The notes below the pieces were generated by a model. It saw nothing but the letters and a program-made list of their open reading frames with translations, was not told the DNA's origin and made no database searches. A stretch of 35,934 bases of DNA from Smithella sp. (GTDB taxonomy: Bacteria > Desulfobacterota > Syntrophia > Syntrophales > Smithellaceae): contig JASEHT010000004.1 of the NCBI GenBank assembly GCA_030018675.1, forward strand, positions 1 through 35,934, in the 5' to 3' direction. Below are positions 25,994-34,421 of this stretch, piece after piece. How positions within the stretch are numbered: position 1 is the stretch's first letter; each line of letters starts with the position of its first letter. The position numbers were made by a program, and so were the translations under genes.

Positions 25994-26938
25994 ATGACAA
26001 AACGAATATTAATTACGGGCGGAGCCGGGTTTCTGGGATCCCACTTATGTGAAAAATTATTGCGCGATGGCAATGATATTATTTGTCTCGATAATTTTTT
26101 CACCGGTGACAAGAAAAATATCGCGCACCTCATGGGCGCGCACAACTTTGAGTTGGTGCGTCACGATATTATTAATCCCATCTATCTGGAAGTTGATGAA
26201 ATATACAATCTGGCCTGTCCCGCCTCTCCGATCCATTATCAGTACAATCCCATTAAAACCATCAAAACCAATGTCATGGGAGTCATTAACGTCCTGGGCA
26301 TTGCCAAGAGAACCCGGGCAAAGGTTCTGCAGGCTTCCACGTCTGAAGTTTATGGTGATCCGGAAGTACATCCTCAAAAGGAGTCCTACTGGGGCAAGGT
26401 GAATCCTATCGGTGTTCGCAGCTGTTATGACGAAGGCAAGCGAGCAGCCGAATGCCTGATGATGGATTATCGACGCCAGAATGGTGTCAATACTAAAATA
26501 GCCCGAATATTTAATACCTACGGGCCACGTATGGCCGTCAATGATGGTCGAGTTATCAGCAATTTTATTATCCAGACTTTGCAGAATCAAAACCTCACCG
26601 TTTATGGCGACGGATCCCATACAAGATCCTTCTGTTACGTGGATGACATGATTGAAGGATTGATCAAGATGATGAACTCCGATGACGATTTTTTCGGTCC
26701 GGTGAATATCGGCAATCCCGTTGAATTTACTATTTTAGAATTGGCAAAAAAAATCATCCAAATGACAAAATGTCGTTCGAAGATTGACTTCCTTCCGTTG
26801 CCTGCTGATGACCCCGTACAGCGGAAACCGGATATAACGATAGCAAAAGACAAACTGAACTGGATGCCCCGGACAGATTTAACCGAGGGACTCCTGAAAA
26901 CAATTGATTATTTCCGCGGAATCTTGCAATCAACATAA
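25994..26938 (+). CDS. uxs: UDP-glucuronate decarboxylase (UDP-xylose synthase)
   Basis: An NAD-dependent extended-SDR enzyme that converts UDP-glucuronate to UDP-xylose. The 314-aa protein has the Rossmann loop GGAGFLG (residues 9-15), the catalytic Ser/Thr region STSEVYG and the YxxxK motif in [11 protein letters not shown], which is distinctive for the UXS/dTDP-glucose-dehydratase-like subgroup. [12 protein letters not shown] and FNTYGPRM are typical UXS blocks. It lies 23 bp before a UDP-glucose dehydrogenase that makes its substrate. The product would feed xylosylated surface glycans. No glycosyltransferase or polysaccharide cluster is near, so the acceptor is unknown. A 4-epimerase role is less likely given the YDEGKR motif. 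Confidence 0.92.
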   Translation: MTKRILITGGAGFLGSHLCEKLLRDGNDIICLDNFFTGDKKNIAHLMGAHNFELVRHDIINPIYLEVDEIYNLACPASPIHYQYNPIKTIKTNVMGVINVLGIAKRTRAKVLQASTSEVYGDPEVHPQKESYWGKVNPIGVRSCYDEGKRAAECLMMDYRRQNGVNTKIARIFNTYGPRMAVNDGRVISNFIIQTLQNQNLTVYGDGSHTRSFCYVDDMIEGLIKMMNSDDDFFGPVNIGNPVEFTILELAKKIIQMTKCRSKIDFLPLPADDPVQRKPDITIAKDKLNWMPRTDLTEGLLKTIDYFRGILQST

Positions 26939-26961
26939 TTCTTGAAGGATTTATATAAACG

Positions 26962-28338
26962 ATGAAATTGAAAAAGAACATCCTCTGCATCGGCGCCGGT
27001 TATGTCGGGGGTCCCTCCATGGCCATGATCGCCTATAAGTGCCCCGATTATCGTGTCACCGTGGTCGATATCAATGGCGACCGCATTGACGCATGGAATT
27101 CGGATAATCTTCCTGTTTATGAACCAGGGCTTGAAAAGATCGTGAAGAAAACCCGGGGCAATAATTTATTCTTCCGCAAAGATATTGAAAACCAAATAAA
27201 GGAAAACGATATTATTTTTGTCAGCGTGAACACCCCGACAAAGACATACGGCGCCGGCGCCGATATGGCCGCTGACCTCCAGTACGTTGAAAAGACGGCG
27301 CGTCAAATACTGAAATATTCCCGATCATCTAAAATCGTCATTGAAAAGAGCACCCTGCCGGTTAAAACAGCCTTGGCCATCGAAAAAATATTATCTTCTT
27401 CGAAGGGCAGAATCAAATTTGACGTTTTATCCAATCCGGAATTCATGGCTGAAGGTACCGCCGTCAAAGATCTGGAAAATCCCGACCGCGTTCTTATCGG
27501 CTCGCGCGAAACAAAAAGTGCGCTGAATGCAAGGAATCAATTGATTGAAATTTACGCCCGATGGATCCCCTTAAAAAAAATCATTACCTCCAATATCTGG
27601 AGCAGTGAGCTGTCCAAGTTGGTGGCGAATGCATTTCTCGCCCAACGGGTATCTTCCATAAATTCCATTTCCGCCTTATGTGAAAAAACGGATGCAGATA
27701 TTACTGAAGTCGCGAAAGCCGTGGGGATGGACAGCCGGATTGGCGATAAATTTTTAAAAGCAGGCATCGGATTCGGCGGCTCATGTTTCAAGAAGGATAT
27801 TCTGAATCTGGCCTATCTCTGCGAGTACTACGGCTTGAATGAAGTTGCTTCCTATTGGAAAAGCGTCATTAAGATCAATCAATACCAGCAGGACCGTTTC
27901 ATCGCCAATATCCTGCACCGGATGTTCGGTACGTTGGCGGGAAAAAAAATATGCATTTGGGGGTTCGCCTTTAAAGCAGACACCAGCGATACAAGGGAAA
28001 GCCCGGCTATTTATGTTGCGAAGAAGCTCATTGCCGAGCAAGCCGAAATAATCATTTCCGACCCACAGGCGATGAAAAATGCTGTTTCCGACCTTGCCGA
28101 TTCAAAAGGAACAATCAGATATGTTGAAGATCCTTACGAGGCGGCCTCCGGCTGCCACGCGATTCTGATTCTGACCGACTGGGATTTGTATAGGAAAATG
28201 GATTTCCGGAAAATCTACCGTTCGATGGTGAAACCGGCGTTTATTTTTGACGGTCGAAACATCATTGAGCGGGAAAAATGTTTTGATATCGGATTTAATG
28301 TGTATTCGATCGGAAAATCGGCTTTAAGCCATATATAA
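26962..28338 (+). CDS. ugd: UDP-glucose 6-dehydrogenase, animal/plant-type subgroup
   Basis: It oxidises UDP-glucose twice with NAD+ to UDP-glucuronate. The 458-aa protein has the N-terminal GAGYVGGP loop (residues 11-18), the central dimer helix and the catalytic loop GIGFGGSCFKKD with nucleophile Cys275. A C-terminal UDP-binding domain includes GFAFKADTSDTRES. Several blocks (AWNSDNLPVYEPGL, VNTPTKTYG, NIWSSELSKL followed by VANAFLAQR, SSINSISALCE) agree closely with my memory of vertebrate and plant UGDH, more than with short bacterial Ugd/TuaD enzymes. It follows uxs by 23 bp behind GAAGGAT. The two genes make a complete UDP-glucose to UDP-xylose route. Confidence 0.95.
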   Translation: MKLKKNILCIGAGYVGGPSMAMIAYKCPDYRVTVVDINGDRIDAWNSDNLPVYEPGLEKIVKKTRGNNLFFRKDIENQIKENDIIFVSVNTPTKTYGAGADMAADLQYVEKTARQILKYSRSSKIVIEKSTLPVKTALAIEKILSSSKGRIKFDVLSNPEFMAEGTAVKDLENPDRVLIGSRETKSALNARNQLIEIYARWIPLKKIITSNIWSSELSKLVANAFLAQRVSSINSISALCEKTDADITEVAKAVGMDSRIGDKFLKAGIGFGGSCFKKDILNLAYLCEYYGLNEVASYWKSVIKINQYQQDRFIANILHRMFGTLAGKKICIWGFAFKADTSDTRESPAIYVAKKLIAEQAEIIISDPQAMKNAVSDLADSKGTIRYVEDPYEAASGCHAILILTDWDLYRKMDFRKIYRSMVKPAFIFDGRNIIEREKCFDIGFNVYSIGKSALSHI

Positions 28339-28348
28339 TCATTGAATA

Positions 28349-28717
28349 TTATGAGATAAAATCAAAGGCATTTTTAATTAGCCGAATCTCGTTTTTTGAT
28401 CCGGAAACCGTAATAGCGATGACATCAAACCTCGCGTTGGCGTTATTCATTGCCTCGTTCTGCAAATACCATAATGCTAGCTGTGACATCTTCTTTTGTT
28501 TTTTGATGCCGACAGCCTCTTCCGGATAGCCCATTTCACCGGACTTCCGTGTTTTTACTTCCACGAAAACCAGTTCATTGTTTTCCCGGGCGATGACATC
28601 AATTTCCCCGATAGCACAGCGATAATTTGTTTCCAGAATTTGATATCCGTTTTGTTTCAGATATGATACGGCGGCAAACTCACCCTTTTCTCCGGTTGTT
28701 TTATTGGGATTTTTCAT
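28349..28717 (-). CDS. yraN: UPF0102 family protein YraN
   Basis: A 122-aa protein with a restriction-endonuclease-like fold. GEKGEFAAVSYLKQNGYQIL opens it, and the metal-site motif CAIGEIDVIARENNELVFVEVKTR (about residues 33-56; GEIDVIA and EVKTR) is complete. GYPEEAVGIKKQKK completes the family profile. The physiological role of YraN is not settled; a nuclease function in DNA processing is inferred from the fold. It begins 1 nt after rnhB, a common pairing. Its stop lies 10 bp from the convergent ugd stop, with no terminator between them. Confidence 0.9.
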   Translation of the reverse strand: MKNPNKTTGEKGEFAAVSYLKQNGYQILETNYRCAIGEIDVIARENNELVFVEVKTRKSGEMGYPEEAVGIKKQKKMSQLALWYLQNEAMNNANARFDVIAITVSGSKNEIRLIKNAFDFIS

Positions 28718-28718
28718 T

Positions 28719-29336
28719 TTAACCGATCAAATCGATTGTCGTCTGATTCAAATTTTTTACATGAAATGACTTGCGATGTATTTTACAGATACCGAATTGC
28801 CTGATGGCATTAAGATGTTCTTGCGTACCGTACCCTTTGTTCCGCTGAAAATTATATTGGGGAAATTGCCGGTGATACATTTCCATAATTCTATCCCGGG
28901 AAACCTTGGCTATAATCGAAGCGGCGGCGATCGAAACGCTTAAGTTATCCCCCTTGATCAGAGTTTTTTGCGGTGTAATGATGGGAATGCGATTGACACC
29001 GTCAACCAGGATAAAGTCAGGGGATACGGATAACTCCAGCACGGCTTCACGCATGGCTTGCAGCGTCGCCCTGAGAATATTGCATCGATCAATCGTCTCG
29101 GCATCCGTTACTTTCATGCCGATCGCAACAGCATCTTTCCCGATGATGCCATATAATTTTTCACGACTTGCTGGCGTGAGTTTTTTTGAGTCCTTGATGT
29201 CGGGGTTCACGTAGTCAGGCGGAAATACAACAGCCGCCGCTACAACCGGTCCCGCTAGAGGCCCCCTTCCCGCTTCGTCCACTCCCGCGATGATTTGGTA
29301 TCCGTCGCTGTAAGCGTTTTTCTCAAAGGCATCCAT
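28719..29336 (-). CDS. rnhB: ribonuclease HII
   Basis: It cleaves RNA in RNA/DNA hybrids and starts removal of misincorporated ribonucleotides from DNA. The 205-aa protein has the family signature GVDEAGRGPLAGPVVAAAV (about residues 18-36), with the adjacent catalytic Asp and Glu. Later come DSKKLTPASREKLY, ILVDGVNRIP and AKVSRDRIMEMY, holding the remaining acidic residues. GYGTQEHLNAIRQFG near the C-terminus is typical. It lies in the usual rplS-rnhB-yraN order. Confidence 0.97.
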   Translation of the reverse strand: MDAFEKNAYSDGYQIIAGVDEAGRGPLAGPVVAAAVVFPPDYVNPDIKDSKKLTPASREKLYGIIGKDAVAIGMKVTDAETIDRCNILRATLQAMREAVLELSVSPDFILVDGVNRIPIITPQKTLIKGDNLSVSIAAASIIAKVSRDRIMEMYHRQFPQYNFQRNKGYGTQEHLNAIRQFGICKIHRKSFHVKNLNQTTIDLIG

Positions 29337-29394
29337 AAGAATCTATCGGTTGCGCCACGCTAAATGATTATGACAATCTTTTTTAAATAGAATT

Positions 29395-29742
29395 TTATTG
29401 TTTTGCTGCTTCCTTGATTTTCGCCTTCTTGCCTCTGAGGCCTCTCAGGTAATACAGACGTGACCGGCGAACCTTGCCTTTGCTGATGACTTCGATTTTA
29501 TCGATAATCGGCGAATGCAGGGGGAATGTTCTTTCCACCCCGACTCCGTAGGAAACTTTTCTTACCGTAAAATTCGATCGGCTGTTGCCGCTTCTCTTGC
29601 GGATGACAACGCCTTCAAAAGCCTGAATTCTCTGTTTCTGTCCTTCAATGATGCGCACAAAAACCTTTACGGTATCTCCCGTTTTAAATCCGGGGATATC
29701 GGCTCTGGTTTGCTCTTTTTCAACGATTTCCAATATATTCAT
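29395..29742 (-). CDS. rplS: 50S ribosomal protein L19
   Basis: A basic protein at the 30S/50S interface. The sequence has the standard pattern [44 protein letters not shown] and [18 protein letters not shown], at normal length (115 aa). A GTG at 29745 also opens the frame. I chose the following ATG at 29742 because AGGAGG (29756-29751) lies 8 nt before it. Here the SPOUT methyltransferase gene stands between trmD and rplS, unlike the E. coli order. Confidence 0.97.
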   Translation of the reverse strand: MNILEIVEKEQTRADIPGFKTGDTVKVFVRIIEGQKQRIQAFEGVVIRKRSGNSRSNFTVRKVSYGVGVERTFPLHSPIIDKIEVISKGKVRRSRLYYLRGLRGKKAKIKEAAKQ

Positions 29743-29781
29743 CACTATTTCCTCCTGAAATAATTACTAATAAATTATAAT

Positions 29782-30333
29782 TTAATTTCCCATCATCCGA
29801 TCCAGAATAATAGCCGCTGCCGAACGAACGGCCAGATGATTATAACCTTCACAACCTTTGATCGGCTCCAATCTGTAATCGGCCTGACCGACCACTTCAT
29901 CGGCGATTCCCGAACCTGTTCCGAAAATTACGAGATACGGCGCATTCGCTATAAGCAGTAATTTTCTTAATTCGGCAAATTTTAAAACATTCCCAGAAAT
30001 ATTCGCTCCGGTAGCGACAGTACGCGGAACCAACCCTGTGCTTCCGGCAATATCATCGATAACCGACTGAAGGCTTTCTTTGATGAAAATCAATTCAAAT
30101 GCCGCCCTGCGATCATCATTGAATTCGGCTCCATAGCCGTTGCGCCAGTGATTGACAATTGTCTCAGCCAGTTTGCGTTGTTCTTCGATCGGATTGACAA
30201 TATAAAATCTCTTAACTGCGTATGTTTTCGCCGTTCTGGCAATATCGTGTATATCCATATTCGCGATAGATGTTGTTACGACTCTGCCTTCTTTATTATA
30301 CACCGGGTAATGTAAAAGAACGATATAAAGCAT
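29782..30333 (-). CDS. SPOUT-fold RNA methyltransferase (Methyltrn_RNA_4 type)
   Basis: A 183-aa putative SAM-dependent RNA methyltransferase. The pattern LYIVLLHYPVYNKEGRVV, TTSIANMDIHDIARTAKTY, FYIVNP and the C-terminal knot region (LVIFGTGSGIADEV, then YNHLAVRSAAAIILDRM) match a family I know from deltaproteobacteria, Thermotogae and Aquificae, usually beside trmD and rplS. The last segment is the likely SAM-binding knot. The RNA target is unknown to me. The position in the ribosome/tRNA-modification operon supports a tRNA or rRNA substrate. It is 63 bp after trmD and 37 bp before rplS. Confidence 0.82.
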   Translation of the reverse strand: MLYIVLLHYPVYNKEGRVVTTSIANMDIHDIARTAKTYAVKRFYIVNPIEEQRKLAETIVNHWRNGYGAEFNDDRRAAFELIFIKESLQSVIDDIAGSTGLVPRTVATGANISGNVLKFAELRKLLLIANAPYLVIFGTGSGIADEVVGQADYRLEPIKGCEGYNHLAVRSAAAIILDRMMGN

Positions 30334-30396
30334 TCAAGCTTTTCCATATTAAGTTGGGGAAGACCCTTACATTATAAATTTCTTAAAATCAAGACT

Positions 30397-31137
30397 TTAT
30401 ATGTTTTCGAATTTAATTTTCTCCAGATACTTTTCATCATCCGAAGAGAGTTGCGCGCCCTTCAGCAAATCGGATCGTCGTTGATATGTTCTTCTCAGCG
30501 ATTCCTTCCGTCGCCAGAGTTCAATATCGGCATGATGACCCGAAAGCAAAACATCCGGCACAGCCCAGCCCCGATAAACCGACGGTCTCGTATACTGCGG
30601 ATATTCAAGGAGATTATTTGAAAAAGACTCCTTTTCCGCGGATTCTTCATTTCCCAAGACATCGGGTACAAAGCGTGAAATCGCGTCGATAAGAACTAGG
30701 GCGGCAAGTTCTCCGCCTGTCAGAATATAATCACCGATGGAGATTTCTCTATCCACCAGATGTTCCCTTATTCTATCATCAACGCCTTCATAGCGCCCGC
30801 AGATGATGATCATATTTTTCTTTTCGGACAGTTCTCTCGCGATGTCCTGATTCAGTAATTCTCCCTGCGGACTCATCAAAATGACGGTGACATCATCCCG
30901 GATTTTGTTTTTAATTGCTGTCAGCGCCTTGTCAACCGGTTCAATTTTCATCACCATTCCGCATCCGCCGCCGTAAGGTGCGTCATCGGTCATTTTGTGT
31001 TTGTCATCAGCCCAATCCCGAATATTGTGCAGGGAAACGCTTAAAACACCCTTTTCTCTGGCTTTCTTCAGAAGGCTGTAATCAAGGGGGGAAGCAAACA
31101 TTTCGGGAAAAATGGAAAGAATTTCGAATCTAATCAC
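30397..31137 (-). CDS. trmD: tRNA (guanine-N1-)-methyltransferase
   Basis: It makes m1G37 next to the anticodon, preventing +1 frameshifts. The 246-aa SPOUT dimer enzyme has [13 protein letters not shown] at the start, [34 protein letters not shown] and [17 protein letters not shown] forming the trefoil knot and SAM site. Next comes [31 protein letters not shown], holding the tRNA-binding and catalytic part. It begins 2 nt after rimM, and its ribosome site must lie within the rimM end, so coupling is expected. Confidence 0.98.
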   Translation of the reverse strand: MIRFEILSIFPEMFASPLDYSLLKKAREKGVLSVSLHNIRDWADDKHKMTDDAPYGGGCGMVMKIEPVDKALTAIKNKIRDDVTVILMSPQGELLNQDIARELSEKKNMIIICGRYEGVDDRIREHLVDREISIGDYILTGGELAALVLIDAISRFVPDVLGNEESAEKESFSNNLLEYPQYTRPSVYRGWAVPDVLLSGHHADIELWRRKESLRRTYQRRSDLLKGAQLSSDDEKYLEKIKFENI

Positions 31138-31139
31138 GG

Positions 31140-31640
31140 TTACAAACCTGCCATTAATTTTACTTTCATGATTTTCTTTTGGACGTTGATTTCTTTGATG
31201 ACCTCAGCGATAGCGGGAATAAGAATTTCCCGTTTCCCTTTGCAAACATAAACATCATTGCTTCCCGTGGGAAAGATGGATTCTATTTTTCCTATGTGCT
31301 CACCTTCTTCAGTATAAACATCAATCCCGATAACATCATCGCAGTAATACTCGCCTTCCGGCAGTATTTCCAAAATATCTCTCTGCAGATATACTTTACG
31401 ACCGATGAAACCGCGGGCTGTCTCAACATCGGATATTTTTTCCAATTGAACAAAGAACATTTTGCCGGACCGATCAATTTTTCTGATGTTGAAGGGCTTT
31501 TTATTTCCGGAAGCCTCTTCAACATACAGACATTGAATTTTATTAAAAATACCCGCGGTCTCCAGGCATGACCGCACTTTCATACATCCCTGGAGACCGC
31601 GGGTATTTACGATCTCTCCGACTTCCAAGAGATCCATCAT
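31140..31640 (-). CDS. rimM: 16S rRNA processing/maturation factor RimM
   Basis: A 30S assembly factor that binds S19 and the 16S 3' domain. The 166-aa protein has an N-terminal RimM barrel ([18 protein letters not shown]) and a C-terminal PRC barrel ([17 protein letters not shown] and [20 protein letters not shown]). The usual TDFPERF-like segment after the first strand is replaced by LETAGIFNK, encoded by one arm of a perfect inverted repeat. The start is a double ATG (31640, 31637) 5 nt after the khpA stop with no real Shine-Dalgarno, so initiation probably depends on khpA translation. Confidence 0.95.
   Translation of the reverse strand: MMDLLEVGEIVNTRGLQGCMKVRSCLETAGIFNKIQCLYVEEASGNKKPFNIRKIDRSGKMFFVQLEKISDVETARGFIGRKVYLQRDILEILPEGEYYCDDVIGIDVYTEEGEHIGKIESIFPTGSNDVYVCKGKREILIPAIAEVIKEINVQKKIMKVKLMAGL
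31547..31608 (-). repeat. perfect 20-bp inverted repeat inside rimM, terminator-like in mRNA
   Basis: Arms 31547-31566 and 31589-31608 are exact reverse complements; after one mismatch three more pairs extend the stem. In rimM mRNA this places a 20-bp, GC-rich hairpin at nucleotides 33-94 of the gene, with UUUUU at the foot of its 3' arm. It is the strongest secondary structure I see in the window and lies wholly in coding sequence. Confidence 0.9.
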
Positions 31641-31645
31641 TTATT

Positions 31646-31882
31646 CTACTCGATTATTTCTAAAACGGCTCTTTTATGAGCTTTCGCGGAGGCCGCGCTT
31701 AAAATCATACGAATCGCCTTGGCGGTTCGACCCTGTTTGCCGATGACCTTGCCCAAATCTTCCTTCGCCACGCGCAATTCAATAACAGATGTCTGTTCCC
31801 CGACTATTTCAGTAACTTCAACCTTATCCGGATAATCTACCAAAGCCTGAGATATATACTTAATCAATTCCTTCATCGTCAC
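31646..31882 (-). CDS. khpA: KH-domain RNA-binding protein
   Basis: A 78-aa single KH domain protein of the KhpA (YlqC) family. The fold signature is [27 protein letters not shown], with the GxxG-type loop GKQG at about residues 47-50. In firmicutes KhpA works with KhpB on small RNAs and cell division; in proteobacteria its role is open. It lies in the typical rpsP-khpA-rimM order, 68 bp after rpsP. Its end, 5 nt from the rimM start, probably drives rimM translation. Confidence 0.95.
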   Translation of the reverse strand: MTMKELIKYISQALVDYPDKVEVTEIVGEQTSVIELRVAKEDLGKVIGKQGRTAKAIRMILSAASAKAHKRAVLEIIE

Positions 31883-31950
31883 AACCTCCGCTGAATTTAA
31901 TAAGTTTCGTTTAGAAATAATTTTTCAATAACAGCATGCTCGTTAATGGG

Positions 31951-32205
31951 TTACTTGATTTTAGCTTCTATACCTTTCGTCTTAAGTAAATTAGATACCG
32001 TCAGAGTTGCCTTGGCCCCTTTCGCCAGCCAGTTGCGAACGCGATCTTCCTTGAGTGTCACTTTAGCCGGATTCGTCTTCGGATCATAATTACCCAAAAT
32101 TTCGAGAAATCTTCCATCTCGCGGAAAATCTGCATCAGCCGCCACAATACGATAAAAAGGTTTACCTTTGGCACCCATACGAGCCAATCTAATTTTTACA
32201 GCCAT
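31951..32205 (-). CDS. rpsP: 30S ribosomal protein S16
   Basis: An 84-aa small-subunit protein, normal length. It begins MAVKIRLARMGAKGKPFYRIV and continues with FLEILGNYDPKTNP and WLAKGAKATLTV, the S16 profile. An AGGAGG (32226-32221) lies 15 nt before the ATG, which is long. No closer site exists, and an in-frame TAG just upstream excludes an earlier start. It lies 70 bp after ffh. Confidence 0.98.
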   Translation of the reverse strand: MAVKIRLARMGAKGKPFYRIVAADADFPRDGRFLEILGNYDPKTNPAKVTLKEDRVRNWLAKGAKATLTVSNLLKTKGIEAKIK

Positions 32206-32275
32206 TGATTTCTAATATTACCTCCTTAAAATAATAATTTTTTTGATGAATTCATTTATCACAGTTTTTTGCATT

Positions 32276-33607
32276 TTAAAAGGGAAAATTCCTCATCAGG
32301 GATTTAATGCCGTCTTTTTTGTTGAATTTTTTCATCATTTTTCTTATTTCCATGTAATTTTTCAGCAATCGGTTCACATCCTGAACGGTTGTTCCGCTGC
32401 CCAAGGCGATTCTTTTTCGCCGGCGACCGTCAATAACAAGATAATTATAACGCTCCTGTTTCGTCATTGAATCGATAATCGCCGTTATTTTGACCAGTTC
32501 CTTTTCGTCAGGCTCAACATCCTTTAACGCTTTCATCTTGCCCAATCCCGGAATCATCCCCATAATGTCCTTCATCGACCCCATTTTTTTAATCTGAGAT
32601 AAATGATTGCGAAAATCGTCCAGCGTAAAATTATTCTTTTTTATACTTTTTTCAAGTTCAAGGGCTGTTTTTTGGTCGATGTTTGCCTGAGCTTTCTCGA
32701 CCAGGGTAAGAATGTCACCCATGCCCAGAATTCTGGAGGCCATTCTCTCCGGATGAAAAACTTCCAGATTGTCAATTTTTTCTCCCACGCCGACGAATTT
32801 TATCGGTTTACCGATGACCGATTTAAGGGAGAGCGCGCTGCCGCCGCGTGCGTCACCGTCCATTTTCGTCATAATGACGCCGTCGATGTTGAGCAGTTCA
32901 TTAAATTTGGCGCCCACATTAACGGCGTCCTGACCGGTCATGGCATCAGCCACATATATAATCTCCGCGGGGTTGACATTCAGCCTTATATTCTTCAGCT
33001 CGTCCATCAAAACATCATCGATATGCAATCGTCCGGCCGTGTCGATGATCAGGATTTCAAAACCGTTTCTTTTAGCCTCCTCCACCGCTTGAACACAAAT
33101 CTTTACCGGATCTTTCAATGTCTTGTTTTCAAAAACACCTACCTTTATCTGTTTTCCCAGGAGAGCCAACTGTTCAATAGCCGCAGGACGATAAACATCC
33201 GCAGACACCAGACAGACCTTTTTCCCCTCTTTGGACAGTAAAAGAGCCAGCTTTGCGGCAGTGGTTGTTTTACCGCAACCCTGAAGTCCCACAAGCATGA
33301 TGACGGAGGGAATACGCGCGCCGAATTTTATGGTTGAACTCACGCCCCCCATCAACTCAACCAGACGATCGTGCACAATCTTGACTATCTGCTGTCCCGG
33401 GGTAATGCTTTCCATCACATCCCTGCCGATGGCTCTGACACGAACATCTTCAATAAAATCTTTTGCAACCTTGAAATTAACATCCGCCTCCAGAAGGGCC
33501 ATGCGTACTTCCTTGAGGGAGGCGTTTATATTTTCCTCCGATAAAATACCGCGTCCTTTTAATTTCTTAAATATAGAGTCCAGCTTTTCAGAAAGATTTT
33601 CGAACAT
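32276..33607 (-). CDS. ffh: signal recognition particle protein Ffh
   Basis: The GTPase of the signal recognition particle; it binds 4.5S RNA and signal peptides and delivers membrane proteins to FtsY. The 443-aa protein has an N domain, then the G domain with P-loop GLQGCGKTT (about residues 107-115), DTAGRLHID, TKMDGDARGG and FVGVGEKIDNLEVFHPERMASRILGMGD. A methionine-rich M domain follows (MGSMKDIMGMIPGLGKMK to FNKKDGIKSLMRNFPF). It lies between the SPOR protein gene and rpsP, the usual ffh-rpsP order. Confidence 0.98.
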   Translation of the reverse strand: MFENLSEKLDSIFKKLKGRGILSEENINASLKEVRMALLEADVNFKVAKDFIEDVRVRAIGRDVMESITPGQQIVKIVHDRLVELMGGVSSTIKFGARIPSVIMLVGLQGCGKTTTAAKLALLLSKEGKKVCLVSADVYRPAAIEQLALLGKQIKVGVFENKTLKDPVKICVQAVEEAKRNGFEILIIDTAGRLHIDDVLMDELKNIRLNVNPAEIIYVADAMTGQDAVNVGAKFNELLNIDGVIMTKMDGDARGGSALSLKSVIGKPIKFVGVGEKIDNLEVFHPERMASRILGMGDILTLVEKAQANIDQKTALELEKSIKKNNFTLDDFRNHLSQIKKMGSMKDIMGMIPGLGKMKALKDVEPDEKELVKITAIIDSMTKQERYNYLVIDGRRRKRIALGSGTTVQDVNRLLKNYMEIRKMMKKFNKKDGIKSLMRNFPF

Positions 33608-33627
33608 AATGGTGCGCCTTTATTTCC

Positions 33628-34371
33628 TTAGTGTTTATTTGAAACATCATCCTCCTTGCGGATGATACATTTTTTCCCTGTTTTGACGGAAATGATATTT
33701 ACCGCATCTTCAGCGTGCAGCCTGCTCTGAAATCCGGTAGCAATGACCCTGAATACGATGCCTTTCCCCTTGACATCTGCTTTGACGATCTCCGTTTTAT
33801 AGCCCAACAAAGATACGTCTTTACGTATGGCTTCCGCTTTGTTCTTTTCTTTCAGGGAAGCCACCTGAACAATAAATTTATTTTCTCCTGAATGTTTCAA
33901 TCCCTGCTCTTCTCGAGGCGGAGCCAGTTTAACGTTTTTTTCGATCTTCGTTATCTGCTGCTCTTTTTGACTGTTCTGGACAGAATTAGGCTTTGGTGTT
34001 TCTTCTTTGACAGGTTGTGCGACAGCAGTCTCCTTGGGAGATAACGATTCCTCTTTCGGTGGAGCTTTCTTGCTGGTCAATGTATTGTGAAACGTCAGAT
34101 TAATATTTTCATCATTCAAAGAGGATGGGTCTTGAAGAATCTTCTCATCCGCGACGCTTTGAGCCATTCTAATCCTGGCCGGACGCCAGACCAGAGCCAG
34201 TACTCTTTGAGGCACGCCGGCAATTTTTTCCGGATAGGTATCGATATTTTTTCCGACATCAATACCGAACAAAAAAGCCGCACACAAAAGAGCGGTCATC
34301 CCGGTCACCACAATGATGAGTCCCGTTTTACCGATCGTCAGTTCAATTTTTTTTTTATTACCGGTGGCCAT
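33628..34371 (-). CDS. SPOR-domain membrane protein
   Basis: A 247-aa bitopic protein. The cytoplasmic N-terminus is short, followed by one membrane helix (about residues 16-36, GLIIVVTGMTALLCAAFLFGI). A long charged linker rich in Pro, Lys, Glu and Gln comes next. A C-terminal SPOR domain (about 167-240, KFIVQVASLKEKNKAEAIRK to KTGKKCIIRK) has the typical two-repeat start FIVQVAS and VFRVIATGF. SPOR domains bind denuded peptidoglycan strands and gather at the division septum, so a cell-division or cell-wall role is likely. It lies 50 bp after argS, a common deltaproteobacterial neighbour. Confidence 0.88.
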   Translation of the reverse strand: MATGNKKKIELTIGKTGLIIVVTGMTALLCAAFLFGIDVGKNIDTYPEKIAGVPQRVLALVWRPARIRMAQSVADEKILQDPSSLNDENINLTFHNTLTSKKAPPKEESLSPKETAVAQPVKEETPKPNSVQNSQKEQQITKIEKNVKLAPPREEQGLKHSGENKFIVQVASLKEKNKAEAIRKDVSLLGYKTEIVKADVKGKGIVFRVIATGFQSRLHAEDAVNIISVKTGKKCIIRKEDDVSNKH

Positions 34372-34421
34372 AAGAATGAACTTTAAATAAGATTCAATTA
34401 TCTACATCGACAATGACATTT

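Noticed and set aside
26057-26620. 187-codon open frame on the minus strand opposite uxs
   Set aside because: It lies wholly inside the well-supported decarboxylase gene and its translation has no recognisable motif, so it is a shadow of the real frame.
32603-33241. 212-codon open frame on the plus strand opposite ffh
   Set aside because: It is entirely antisense to the G domain of ffh, has no ribosome site of note and resembles no family; the conserved ffh reading explains it.
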